Below the pieces are notes generated by a model. The model was given only the letters and a program-made list of their open reading frames with translations, was not told the DNA's origin and made no database searches. A DNA stretch of 64,000 nucleotides from Bradyrhizobium sp. 190 (GTDB lineage: Bacteria; Pseudomonadota; Alphaproteobacteria; Rhizobiales; Xanthobacteraceae): NCBI RefSeq assembly GCF_023073415.1, contig NZ_JADPJL010000008.1, positions 930,001 through 994,000 on the forward strand, in the 5' to 3' direction. How positions within the stretch are numbered: the first letter of the stretch is position 1; the number at the start of each line of letters is the position of its first letter. Shown in pieces: positions 43,153-51,206 of the stretch. A program made the position numbers and the translations under genes.

Positions 43153-43656
43153 ATGGCGCGGGTGAAGCAAGCTTCGAAAAAGAAGCGAGTAGCCAGAACC
43201 GCAGTACCGGCGTTGGGTGCCGCCGGATTAACTTTTTCGCTAGCAGGAGGCGCATCGGCATCGGTCGTGCCGGGGAGTGACGTTCAGGGGGCGAATTACG
43301 CACCTGGCATGATGATCACGCTCGGCGAAGAGGAACTTGCCGACGTCAGCCTCGCGACCTTCCATCTCTTCGACGACGAAGATCTCGGCAGCGCCGTGCA
43401 GCTGGCCCAGCGCGGATGCGGCAGATGCGGTGGCTGCCGCGGATGTGGTGGCTTCCGGGGATGCGGTGGCTTCCACGGATGCGGTGGTTGTCGCGGCTGC
43501 CGTGGCTGTGGATGCAGATCCTGCCGATGCGGCGTCGGCTGTGGCGGCTGTGGTGGTTGCGGCGTTGGTTGGATAGGGGTGGGCGTGCCAGGCATCGGCA
43601 TCGGCATAGGATGCGCAGGTTGCTGCGCATCCTGGGGCCGCTGCCGATGGTGCTAG
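43153..43656 (+). CDS. TOMM/azole RiPP precursor peptide, Cys/Gly-rich CxxC repeats
   Basis: 167 residues from ATG 43153 with GGAGG eight bases upstream; it precedes the YcaO gene by 135 bases. Residues 1-87 contain no Cys: a basic start (VKQASKKKRVARTA), a signal-peptide-like stretch (VPALGAAGLTFSLAGG) and an acidic segment (LGEEELADVSLATFH, FDDED). From residue 88 on there are 20 Cys, mostly every third residue in RCGGCRGCGG-like units, with Arg, Phe and His in variable places, then a Cys-free GVGVPGIGIGIG spacer and CAGCCASWGRCRWC. Only two Ser and no Thr are in this part, so thiazoles/thiazolines are the expected products. The Cxx array resembles heterocycloanthracin-type precursors. A Cys-rich secreted metal-binding protein is the alternative, but the neighbouring enzymes argue for a RiPP. 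Confidence 0.85.
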   Translation: MARVKQASKKKRVARTAVPALGAAGLTFSLAGGASASVVPGSDVQGANYAPGMMITLGEEELADVSLATFHLFDDEDLGSAVQLAQRGCGRCGGCRGCGGFRGCGGFHGCGGCRGCRGCGCRSCRCGVGCGGCGGCGVGWIGVGVPGIGIGIGCAGCCASWGRCRWC

Positions 43657-43791
43657 GCGACGGCGCTTCCTGATCTTGTGCCGACACGCCACGATTTCAT
43701 TGGCCGGGTTCGATTGACCCGGCCAGTATCTTGTTTTCGTTGTGACGTTCGCCTGCCAGCGCGGGCAGCCTGCCGGTGACAAGCGAGTGTG

Positions 43792-46038
43792 ATGACAGCC
43801 AATCGCAAGAGCCGCGTTGCGAGCAAGACCCGCAAAGACATCTTGCGATTTGCGCCGAACTTCACCGCCTATGTACTTCCTCCCGATGTGGTCTGCCTCT
43901 ATTCTGAGGATCGCAAGTTCTTCCTGCACGGCGATCTGTATTGTGCGGTGGCCACGGCGATCGGAAAAAATGGAAAGTCTGCGCCGGAGATCGTTCGCCA
44001 GCTTTCGAAGAGCTTTCCGACCGACAATATTGAGGAAGCGATCAAGCGGCTGCTCGAGCGCCGATACGTCGTTACAGGAACATCGCACGCATTCGATGGC
44101 GCGGTCGCCGGATATTGGGCGAGCCTCGGCCTGCCTCCCGAGGTCGCGGAGCAGAATCTCCGCAATTGCCCCGTGCAGGTGGAGTCGATCGATGTCAAAG
44201 GCGCCAAAGAACTTGCCGCGGCCTTGAGCAAACTCGGCGTTCAGATCGCCAAGCGTTCGCCCAAGCTCACGATCACGCTGGTGAACGACTACCTTGACCG
44301 GCGGCTGGCGGAGATGAATCAGGAGCGTGTCGCCGAGAAGACAGCGTGGCTGCTGGTGCAGCCGTCCGGCGTGTTTCCGCTGGTGGGGCCGGTGTTCAAG
44401 CCGGGCGAGAGCGCCTGCTGGAATTGTCTGTTCGATCGCATGATCCGCAATCGGGAGATCAAGGGGTTTCTCGACCGCGGACCGGCGCAGGCGGTCGCCG
44501 TATCGCCACTGGTCAACGACAGCGTTGGAGATACCGCATTTCACTTCGCCGCCGTCGAAATCACAAAAGCGATTGCCTCCGGCTTTCGCACCGATCTGCG
44601 CGATCATATTGCGAGCTTCGATCTGACCGGTGCTGTCATCGCCAAGCACTTTGTCGCGCGGCGCCCGCAATGTCATACCTGCGGCAGCAAGAAGCTGCAG
44701 AGTCCACGCCGAGCGGCGACGTCAATCGAGGTCGCCGAAGGCAGCAAGCTCATCATGACCAGCGGTGGATATCGCACCGTGACTTCTCGGGCGACCGTGG
44801 CCCGTTTCCGCAAGCATGTAAGCCCGCTGACCGGCGTGGTTACGCGGCTCGAGCGGATCGAGGTCGATCTGCCGATGAACACCAATTTTTTCGCTTATCA
44901 CAATTTCTCTGGGCCGGCCCAAAGCGTCGATCAGCTCCGGTCCGGACTGAGCGGCGGCAGCTTCGGCAAGGGCTCCACGGCCGAGCAGGGCGAGGCAAGT
45001 GCGCTGATGGAGGCGATCGAGCGATATTCGGGCATTTTCCAGGGTGACGAGATCAGGATGGCGCGCCGCTTTACCGATTTCGCTCCCGGCGACGCCCTTC
45101 ACCCGAATGACGTCCAGCTTTTCAGCGAAACGCAGTTTCAAAACAGGCATGACCAGCAGGAGGACGATTCACATCCGGTTCCTGAGCCGCTCGATCCCTC
45201 GATGAAGACCGAGTGGTCGCCGGTCTGGTCGTTGCGTGACAAGCGTTTCAAGTATCTTCCGACCGGTCTGCTCTACTTCTTCTATGGCGGCTTCCATACG
45301 GATTCCAACGGTTGCGCGGCCGGTAATACCCGCGAGGAAGCCATCGTTCAGGGCTTCCTCGAACTGGTCGAGCGCGATGCCTACGCCATCTGGTGGTACA
45401 ACCGGGTGCAGCGTGCCGAGCTCGACCTCAAGCAATTCGACGATTCCTATGTCCGGGATCTGCAAACCCAGTTTGCCGATGCCGGGCGCCGGCTGTGGGT
45501 GCTCGATGTCACCAGCGATCTCGGCATTCCCACTTACGTGGCGATCATGCACTGGATGCAGAACGGCCACGAGAATATCGAGTTCGGTTCCGGTGCGCAT
45601 TTCGATCGCCGCATAGCCCTGCTGCGCTCCCTTACCGAGCTGACCCAGTTCATGTCGATTGGCATGATGGGCGGCGGCAGCGGCGAGAAGCCATCGCTTG
45701 ACGGCATCAATCCGCTGCGCCTGGAAGATCATCCGTTCCTGATCCCGAGCGACAAGCCGATCGTTCCGCCGGCTCCCGACCTGAAGGTTCACGACAACAC
45801 GCGTGATCAGGTGAATGCCTGTGTCGAGATCGCCACCCAGGCAGGTTACGATTTCCTCGTGCTCGACCAAACGCGGCCCGACGTTGAGGTCCCGGTCGTT
45901 CGCGTGCTCGTTCCAGGCTTGCGGCATTTCTATCGTCGCTTCGCACCGGGCCGGCTATACGATGTTCCCGTGAGGCTTGGATTGTTGGATCGCCCGCGGC
46001 TGGAAAGCGAACTCACGCCGTTCCTGCCGCACACCTGA
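43792..46038 (+). CDS. Fused E1-like/YcaO TOMM cyclodehydratase
   Basis: 748 residues. The N-terminal ~330 form the partner (E1/ThiF-related, leader-binding) domain with a zinc site made by CWNC (C209/C212) and CHTC (C294/C297). The C-terminal ~400 are the YcaO domain: FGKGSTAEQGEASALMEAIERY (about residue 400) and GNTREEAIVQGFLELVERD (about 515) supply the ATP/Mg-binding Glu residues. ATP-driven backbone phosphorylation would turn Cys of the precursor into thiazolines. The end is ELTPFLPHT rather than a PxPxP tail. ATG 43792 is used; a GTG just before is in frame. It lies between precursor and dehydrogenase genes and is co-directional with both. Confidence 0.93.
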   Translation: MTANRKSRVASKTRKDILRFAPNFTAYVLPPDVVCLYSEDRKFFLHGDLYCAVATAIGKNGKSAPEIVRQLSKSFPTDNIEEAIKRLLERRYVVTGTSHAFDGAVAGYWASLGLPPEVAEQNLRNCPVQVESIDVKGAKELAAALSKLGVQIAKRSPKLTITLVNDYLDRRLAEMNQERVAEKTAWLLVQPSGVFPLVGPVFKPGESACWNCLFDRMIRNREIKGFLDRGPAQAVAVSPLVNDSVGDTAFHFAAVEITKAIASGFRTDLRDHIASFDLTGAVIAKHFVARRPQCHTCGSKKLQSPRRAATSIEVAEGSKLIMTSGGYRTVTSRATVARFRKHVSPLTGVVTRLERIEVDLPMNTNFFAYHNFSGPAQSVDQLRSGLSGGSFGKGSTAEQGEASALMEAIERYSGIFQGDEIRMARRFTDFAPGDALHPNDVQLFSETQFQNRHDQQEDDSHPVPEPLDPSMKTEWSPVWSLRDKRFKYLPTGLLYFFYGGFHTDSNGCAAGNTREEAIVQGFLELVERDAYAIWWYNRVQRAELDLKQFDDSYVRDLQTQFADAGRRLWVLDVTSDLGIPTYVAIMHWMQNGHENIEFGSGAHFDRRIALLRSLTELTQFMSIGMMGGGSGEKPSLDGINPLRLEDHPFLIPSDKPIVPPAPDLKVHDNTRDQVNACVEIATQAGYDFLVLDQTRPDVEVPVVRVLVPGLRHFYRRFAPGRLYDVPVRLGLLDRPRLESELTPFLPHT

Positions 46039-46051
46039 GGGGCTGTCTTTC

Positions 46052-47509
46052 GTGCGTGCTTCCCGGAAAAGACCGACCAGGAAGATCGCGCCAGTCATCG
46101 CCGCTCGATTGAACGGCCGTTTCTCCCTGCAGATGCAGGCGGACGGAAGCATCGCCGCCTCCGTGGAAGGCTATTTTGTCAATCTGGGACATCTTAGCCC
46201 AGCCGCGATGGACCGCGCGCGAAATCTGACCGACGGCCTGCCGTTCGCGTCCTTTGCCGGCAAGAGCGCCATCGCGAGGGAAGTCGATGTCCTGGCGCGT
46301 CGACTGGCGCGGCACGGGCTGCTCGAATATCGCCTGTCCGTTCCGCATGCCGGGCAGGATCTCGTGGTCATCGAGCCCCAGGTTCCTGAGTATTGGCCGC
46401 AACGCGCAAAGCTCGGCGAGAGTGACACCGTCGCGCTGTCGCGCTTTGCTTATTTGCGCCGGCGCGGCAACGAGATGGTGCTGGAATCGCCGCGCGCCAG
46501 CGCGCTGTTTCGAATTGGCGATCCCGCGATTGCCGCCACCCTCACTGCGCTGTCGCGGCCTCACAAGATCAGCAGCCTTCGCCGCCACGCGGCCTCCTTC
46601 AACCTCGATCTGCTCGAACTGCTGCTGGATAGCCAGTTCCTGCTCAAGCTCAATGCGAACAGCGGCGACGGTCTTCGGGTGAATGAAGGCGACGGCAATC
46701 TCGTTCTCTGGGATTTCCACGATCTCGTGTTTCACACGCGAAGCACCGAGGGCCGGCAATCCAATCCGGTTGGCAGCACCTTCGCGTATGCGGACGCCGT
46801 TCCACCGCTGCCCGCGGTGCGTCCGCCCTGGCCCGGCAAGAAGATCGACCTGCGGAAATTGCCTGCCTCGGATCCGGTCTCGCCCTTCGGAAAACTGTTG
46901 CGCGAACGCCATTCAGTCCGGGATTTCGATGACGAGAATCCGGTCACGCTCGCCGAACTCGCGCGCTTCCTCGACACCACAGCCCGCGTCCTGTCGGAAT
47001 GGAAGAGCGACGCGAATTCCGGAGGCAGTCCTGAGATCACCTACAGCGCAAGACCCTATCCGTCGGCCGGCAGCGCGTACGAACTGGAATTGTATCTGGC
47101 GGTCTCGAATTGCGAAGGGCTTGCACGCGGATTTTACCACTACGACGCGGGCGGCCACGCGCTGGTAGCGATCGGGGCCTCCGCGCAGCAACTCCAGACG
47201 CTTTCGGCGGCAGCCGAGTTTGCCATGGACGCATCCGGTCCGCCGCAGGTCCTGATCACGATATCAGCGCGTTTTGGGCGGATCTCCTGGAAATACAGCT
47301 CGATCGCATACTCGCTGATCCTGAAGGATGTCGGCACCATGATCCAGACATTCTACCTGGCGGCGACCGACATGGGCCTTGGTGGCTGCGCCATCGGCAC
47401 CGGCAATATCGATCTGTTTGCAAAAATGACGGGGCTCGAATTCCATGTGGAGGGCCCGGTCGGTCAATTCGCGCTCGGACACGGCAAGAAGCCGGAGGCC
47501 CCACGCTAG
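46052..47509 (+). CDS. SagB-type FMN-dependent dehydrogenase (azoline oxidase)
   Basis: 485 residues from GTG 46052, with GAGGGG nine bases upstream and 13 bases after the YcaO stop. The C-terminal ~230 residues are a nitroreductase-fold domain: LLRERHSVRDFDDENPVTL binds FMN phosphate (RxSxR), YSARPYPSAGSAYELELY, GFYHYDAGGHAL and TDMGLGGCAIGTG complete the SagB pattern. It would oxidise thiazolines to thiazoles. The N-terminal ~250 residues are an additional domain without Cys-rich metal sites, also found in longer SagB proteins and possibly involved in substrate docking. Tight spacing to YcaO shows operon organisation. Confidence 0.9.
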   Translation: MRASRKRPTRKIAPVIAARLNGRFSLQMQADGSIAASVEGYFVNLGHLSPAAMDRARNLTDGLPFASFAGKSAIAREVDVLARRLARHGLLEYRLSVPHAGQDLVVIEPQVPEYWPQRAKLGESDTVALSRFAYLRRRGNEMVLESPRASALFRIGDPAIAATLTALSRPHKISSLRRHAASFNLDLLELLLDSQFLLKLNANSGDGLRVNEGDGNLVLWDFHDLVFHTRSTEGRQSNPVGSTFAYADAVPPLPAVRPPWPGKKIDLRKLPASDPVSPFGKLLRERHSVRDFDDENPVTLAELARFLDTTARVLSEWKSDANSGGSPEITYSARPYPSAGSAYELELYLAVSNCEGLARGFYHYDAGGHALVAIGASAQQLQTLSAAAEFAMDASGPPQVLITISARFGRISWKYSSIAYSLILKDVGTMIQTFYLAATDMGLGGCAIGTGNIDLFAKMTGLEFHVEGPVGQFALGHGKKPEAPR

Positions 47510-47686
47510 AGCAAGATATTTCTCGAAAGGCGGTACGCACTTGTCCGCCAGCCGCCGAGCTCTCGCAGGTCGCTTTGGCCGGCCGGGCAATCTCGGAAAT
47601 GCCGATTGTCCTGCTTGCGCGTTGAAGGCATCGGTTTTGCCGTGATTCAAGCGCCGAAGCCGGAGCCTCGATGCGCCCGGCATTGC

Positions 47687-47930
47687 GGCGTGCGCCGCAT
47701 CTGCGTCGGCGGCGCGCTGGCGCGGCTGGCATGGACCGGCTTCATGAATGCATCAAAGGAGATGGCGGAGCAGGGGACGTTCACCGAATTCGCGAACGGT
47801 TATCCCGGCGGCGAACTCAACAAGATGTTTGGCTAGGGTGTGAACCCATAAATTCAGAGCGGCCGGCGGAGGCCCGCTTGGGTGCGTATTCGGACTCAAG
47901 TCGGACATTGCGTGAGGTTCGAAAAGTGCC
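47687..47930 (+). pseudogene. Direct repeat copy 2: orphan 3' fragment of the lyase-family gene
   Basis: Encodes VRRICVGGALARLAWTGF then ASKEMAEQGTFTEFANGYPG and ELNKMFG with a stop at 47836, nearly identical to the C-terminus of the enzyme at 40201-41013, followed by the same downstream sequence and a decayed terminator. No start region or catalytic part is present. The 177 bases before it (47510-47686) hold no gene, and neither does 47931-48099. Confidence 0.88.
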
Positions 47931-48099
47931 GCTTCCGGACTCAACTTGTCGGTGCGCCAATCCGTATCTTGGTGGGTAAACGCTGAGGAGCGCAAAAATC
48001 CTGCGGGAAAATCGGACGGCGCAAGTCTGGATTCATCCGATAGTTGGGATAAGGTTGCTGCGTCCGCAGAAAACTGAAAAACGACGCAGGGAGGAAGTG

Positions 48100-49896
48100 A
48101 TGCTCGACACCACGCTCAACGCACGCATTCAAGTCTTTCTTGACAACTTTGATGCGGCGCTTGCGGCAGGCGATATCGACGCCGCGGTAGGGATGTTCGC
48201 GCCGGAATGCTACTGGCGCGACCTCGTTGCCTTCACCTGGAACATCAAGACCATGGAAGGCCCTGATCAAGTGCGAGAGATGCTCAGCTCTTGCCTTGCG
48301 CGCGTGAAGCCAAGCAACTGGAAAATCGCCGAGGGGGAAAGCGCGACCGAAACCGATGGCGTTACCGAATGCTGGATCTCGTTCGAGACCGGCGCCGCAC
48401 GCGGCTACGGCCTGATCCGGCTGCAGAACGGTCAGATCTGGACGCTTTTGACAACGATGGTCGAACTGAAAGATCACGAAGAAAAGGCGGGCTACACCCG
48501 GCCGCTCGGAGCCCGGCACGGCGTCAATCCCGGCGCGAAAACCTGGAAAGAATTGCGAGACGAGGAAACGGAGCAGCTCGGCACTAAGACCCAGCCCTAT
48601 GTGCTCATCATCGGCGGCGGCCAGGGCGGCATCGCGCTGGGCGCGCGGTTGCGCCAGTTCGGCGTGCCCACCATCATCGTAGAGAAAAACGAACGCGCCG
48701 GCGACTCCTGGCGCAACCGCTATAAATCGCTCTGCCTGCATGACCCGGTCTGGTACGACCATTTGCCCTACATCGACTTCCCGAAGAACTGGCCGGTGTT
48801 CTCGCCCAAGGACAAGATCGGTGACTGGCTGGAGATGTACACCAAGGTCATGGAGCTGAACTACTGGACCGGGACCACGGCCAACCGCGCGAGCTGGGAC
48901 GACGCCAAAAAGGAATGGAACGTCGTCGTCGAGCGCGGTGGCAAAGAGATCATGCTCAAGCCGAAACAGTTGGTGTTTGCGACCGGCATGTCGGCCAAGC
49001 CGAACATGCCGCAATTCAAGGGCATGGACACCTTCAAGGGTGAGCAGCACCATTCCTCGCGCCATCCGGGTCCCGACCGCTACAAAGGCAAGAAGGTCGT
49101 GGTGATCGGCTCTAACAATTCCGCGCATGACATCTGCGCCGCGCTATACGAGGCCGGCGTCGTGGTGACTATGGTGCAGCGCTCGACCACCCATATCGTG
49201 CGTTCGGATTCGCTGATGGAATCCATAGCCGATCTCTATTCAGAGCGCGCGGTCCGCGGCGGCATGACGACGGCGAAAGCTGATTTGATCTTCGCCTCGC
49301 TGCCCTACAAGATCCTGAATCAGTTGCAGAAGCCGGTCTACGACAAGATCCGCAAGGACGACGCCGATTTTTATGCAGGGCTGACGAAAGCCGGTTTCCG
49401 GCTCGACTTCGGCGACGACGATTCCGGGCTGTTCATGAAGTACCTGCGTCGCGGCTCCGGATATTACATCGACGTCGGCGCCTCGCAACTCATCATCGAC
49501 GGTAAGGTCAAGCTGATGACCGGCCAGGTCGAGGAAATCACGCCTAACGGCGTCAAGCTCGACAACGGCAAGGAACTGCCCGCCGATGTGATCGTCTACG
49601 CCACCGGCTACAGTTCGATGAACGGCTTTGTCGCCGATCTCATCAGCCGGGAAATGGCCGACAAGGTAGGCAAGGTCTGGGGGCTCGGCTCCAATACGAC
49701 CAAGGACCCCGGCCCATGGGAAGGCGAACAGCGCAACATGTGGAAGCCGACGCAGCAGGAGGGCCTATGGTTCCACGGCGGCAATCTACACCAGTCGCGC
49801 CATTACTCGCAGTTCCTCTCGCTGCAGTTGAAAGCGCGCTACGAGGGCATCCCGACACCGGTCTATGGTCCGCAAGCCGTCCATCACAGGTCCTAG
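48100..49896 (+). CDS. FAD/NAD(P)-dependent monooxygenase with N-terminal NTF2-like domain
   Basis: 598 residues; GGGAGGAAGTG precedes ATG 48100. Residues 1-130 look like a SnoaL/NTF2-type cone (ARIQVFLDNFDAALAAGDIDAAVGMF, ECYWRDLVAFTWNIKTMEG). From about 165, VLIIGGGQGGIALGARLRQFG binds FAD, KVVVIGSNNSAHDICAALYEAG binds NADPH, and VIVYATGYSSMNGFV is the ATG motif. The region between (FKGEQHHSSRHPGPDRYKG) approximates the FxGxxxHxxxW/D Baeyer-Villiger/N-oxygenase fingerprint. It oxygenates a small organic molecule. The 5' fused domain is the uncommon part. It is next to the RiPP island but separated by the repeat. Confidence 0.9.
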   Translation: MLDTTLNARIQVFLDNFDAALAAGDIDAAVGMFAPECYWRDLVAFTWNIKTMEGPDQVREMLSSCLARVKPSNWKIAEGESATETDGVTECWISFETGAARGYGLIRLQNGQIWTLLTTMVELKDHEEKAGYTRPLGARHGVNPGAKTWKELRDEETEQLGTKTQPYVLIIGGGQGGIALGARLRQFGVPTIIVEKNERAGDSWRNRYKSLCLHDPVWYDHLPYIDFPKNWPVFSPKDKIGDWLEMYTKVMELNYWTGTTANRASWDDAKKEWNVVVERGGKEIMLKPKQLVFATGMSAKPNMPQFKGMDTFKGEQHHSSRHPGPDRYKGKKVVVIGSNNSAHDICAALYEAGVVVTMVQRSTTHIVRSDSLMESIADLYSERAVRGGMTTAKADLIFASLPYKILNQLQKPVYDKIRKDDADFYAGLTKAGFRLDFGDDDSGLFMKYLRRGSGYYIDVGASQLIIDGKVKLMTGQVEEITPNGVKLDNGKELPADVIVYATGYSSMNGFVADLISREMADKVGKVWGLGSNTTKDPGPWEGEQRNMWKPTQQEGLWFHGGNLHQSRHYSQFLSLQLKARYEGIPTPVYGPQAVHHRS

Positions 49897-49943
49897 GGTT
49901 TCACAACGCGCGCCAACCCGCACCGGCCCGCTGTCCGGCGACA

Positions 49944-49976
49944 TGAAAAAAGCAGCGGGCCCATTGGCCCGCTGCG
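49944..49976 (-). terminator. Intrinsic terminator for the minus-strand gene at 49998
   Basis: GCAGCGGGCC (49952-49961), loop CATT, GGCCCGCTGC (49966-49975); the six A bases at 49946-49951 give the U tract on the minus strand. Confidence 0.85.
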
Positions 49977-49997
49977 CAGTTGGGGGATGATTAACCG

Positions 49998-50411
49998 TTA
50001 CTGCTTGGCGCGATCGACTTCCGTACCTGTCGGATTCGGAGACGGCGGCGTCGGGCGATTCGTCGCAGCACCCGTGGTCGTTCCCGGGTCGGCGTTGCTG
50101 CGGGGCGTTACGTCACGCATGCCCGGAGGCGTCGTAGGGTTGGCCGGCTGCGTCTGCTGCGCGGTCTGATTGGGCGGCGTAGTGCCTGCCTGGTTTACGG
50201 TCGTATTGTTGAGGCCATAGAACAGGGCGCCCAGCACCACGGCGATGGCGACGGCGAACATGGCGACCTTGCCGCCACTGGGAGAGCCTTCGGCGAGGCT
50301 GGGATCGGCTTGCAACTCATTGTCCAGACTGTTGAGGCGGGCCTGATGACGGATTTCCTCATCGCTCAGGCCGGCGCGGTAGGGATCGTTCGGATTGGGT
50401 TGGTATGCCAT
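49998..50411 (-). CDS. Single-pass membrane protein with Thr/Pro/Asn-rich tail
   Basis: 137 residues. MAYQPNPNDPYRAGLSDEEIRHQARL is the cytoplasmic part, VAMFAVAIAVVLGALFYGL the transmembrane helix (about 48-66), and the outside part is low-complexity (NNTTVNQAGTTPPNQTAQQT, RPTPPSPNPTGTEVD). No enzyme motif. A strong terminator ends it. The pattern is conserved in Bradyrhizobium hypothetical proteins; function unknown. Confidence 0.8.
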   Translation of the reverse strand: MAYQPNPNDPYRAGLSDEEIRHQARLNSLDNELQADPSLAEGSPSGGKVAMFAVAIAVVLGALFYGLNNTTVNQAGTTPPNQTAQQTQPANPTTPPGMRDVTPRSNADPGTTTGAATNRPTPPSPNPTGTEVDRAKQ

Positions 50412-50560
50412 GAATGGGTTCCTCCGTTAGCGCCCAAGAGTAAGCGGGAAGACAATGGTTGGCGTGACCGGATGTTCCGCGCCAATGTTGCAACCCCGTA
50501 ATGTTGGAACCGGTGATTCCCTAGAGTTCCCAATGTGAGGTTGCGAGATTCGAGGTTGTT

Positions 50561-51202
50561 ATGTGGAGCCTGCCGCCCGGCGATACCGTTCTGCATTTGC
50601 TGTCCTATGTGGCGCTGACCGCGCAGGCGATGACCGCCGCACTCGCGGCGGGCCGCCGCAGCATGGACTGGGCCGGCGTATGCATGCTCGGCTGCATTAC
50701 GGCGCTCGGCGGCGGCACCATCCGCGACGTGCTGCTCGGGCATTATCCGCTGGTCTGGGTGCAGAACCCGTCCTATCTCGCGCTGACCGCGGTAGCCGCG
50801 TTCGTGACGATCCTGATCGCGCGGCATGTGCACCGGCTCAATGTCGCGTTTCTGGTGCTCGATGCGATCGGACTCGTCGTGTTCACCATGGCCGGCTGCG
50901 ATGTCGCCTGGCAGATGAACGCCTCGCTGCCGATCGTGATCGTGGCGGGCATGATCACCGGCTGCGCCGGCGGCGTGCTGCGCGACATCCTCTGCAACGA
51001 CGTGCCGCTGTTGTTTCGCGCCGAGCTCTACGCCAGCGTCTCCGTCGTGACCGGACTGTTCTACGCCACCGCGTTCGGGCTCAACCTCAATGATCAGCTC
51101 TGGACCGCGCTCACCTTTGCGCTGGGTCTCACGCTGCGCCTGTTCGCGATCCGCTACAAATGGGAGATGCCGAAATTCGTGTTCAATGGCGAACCGCGCT
51201 GA
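50561..51202 (+). CDS. TRIC-type (UPF0126) cation channel family protein
   Basis: 213 residues with seven hydrophobic helices in two similar halves. CMLGCITALGGGTIRDVLLG and GMITGCAGGVLRDILCNDVPLLF are the paired GGxxRD motifs that line the pore in prokaryotic TRIC channels. LNDQLWTALTFALGLTLRLFAIRYKW is the typical end. Likely conducts monovalent cations as a trimer in the inner membrane. It ends four bases from the convergent cytochrome gene. Confidence 0.9.
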   Translation: MWSLPPGDTVLHLLSYVALTAQAMTAALAAGRRSMDWAGVCMLGCITALGGGTIRDVLLGHYPLVWVQNPSYLALTAVAAFVTILIARHVHRLNVAFLVLDAIGLVVFTMAGCDVAWQMNASLPIVIVAGMITGCAGGVLRDILCNDVPLLFRAELYASVSVVTGLFYATAFGLNLNDQLWTALTFALGLTLRLFAIRYKWEMPKFVFNGEPR

Positions 51203-51206
51203 GCAG

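Noticed and set aside
43153..43656. Precursor as a plain metallothionein-like or secreted Cys-rich protein
   Set aside because: Possible, but the next two genes are exactly the cyclodehydratase and dehydrogenase that modify Cys, and the leader/core division in Cys content is sharp.
43240..44676. 478-codon minus-strand frame across precursor and YcaO genes
   Set aside because: It spans two real genes and a gap, and its Thr/Ala repeats are the reverse of the CxxC coding repeats.
47941..49128. Long minus-strand open frame (395 codons) opposite the monooxygenase
   Set aside because: The plus-strand gene has clear FAD and NADPH motifs and a ribosome site; the opposite frame is a GC-driven shadow with no family pattern.
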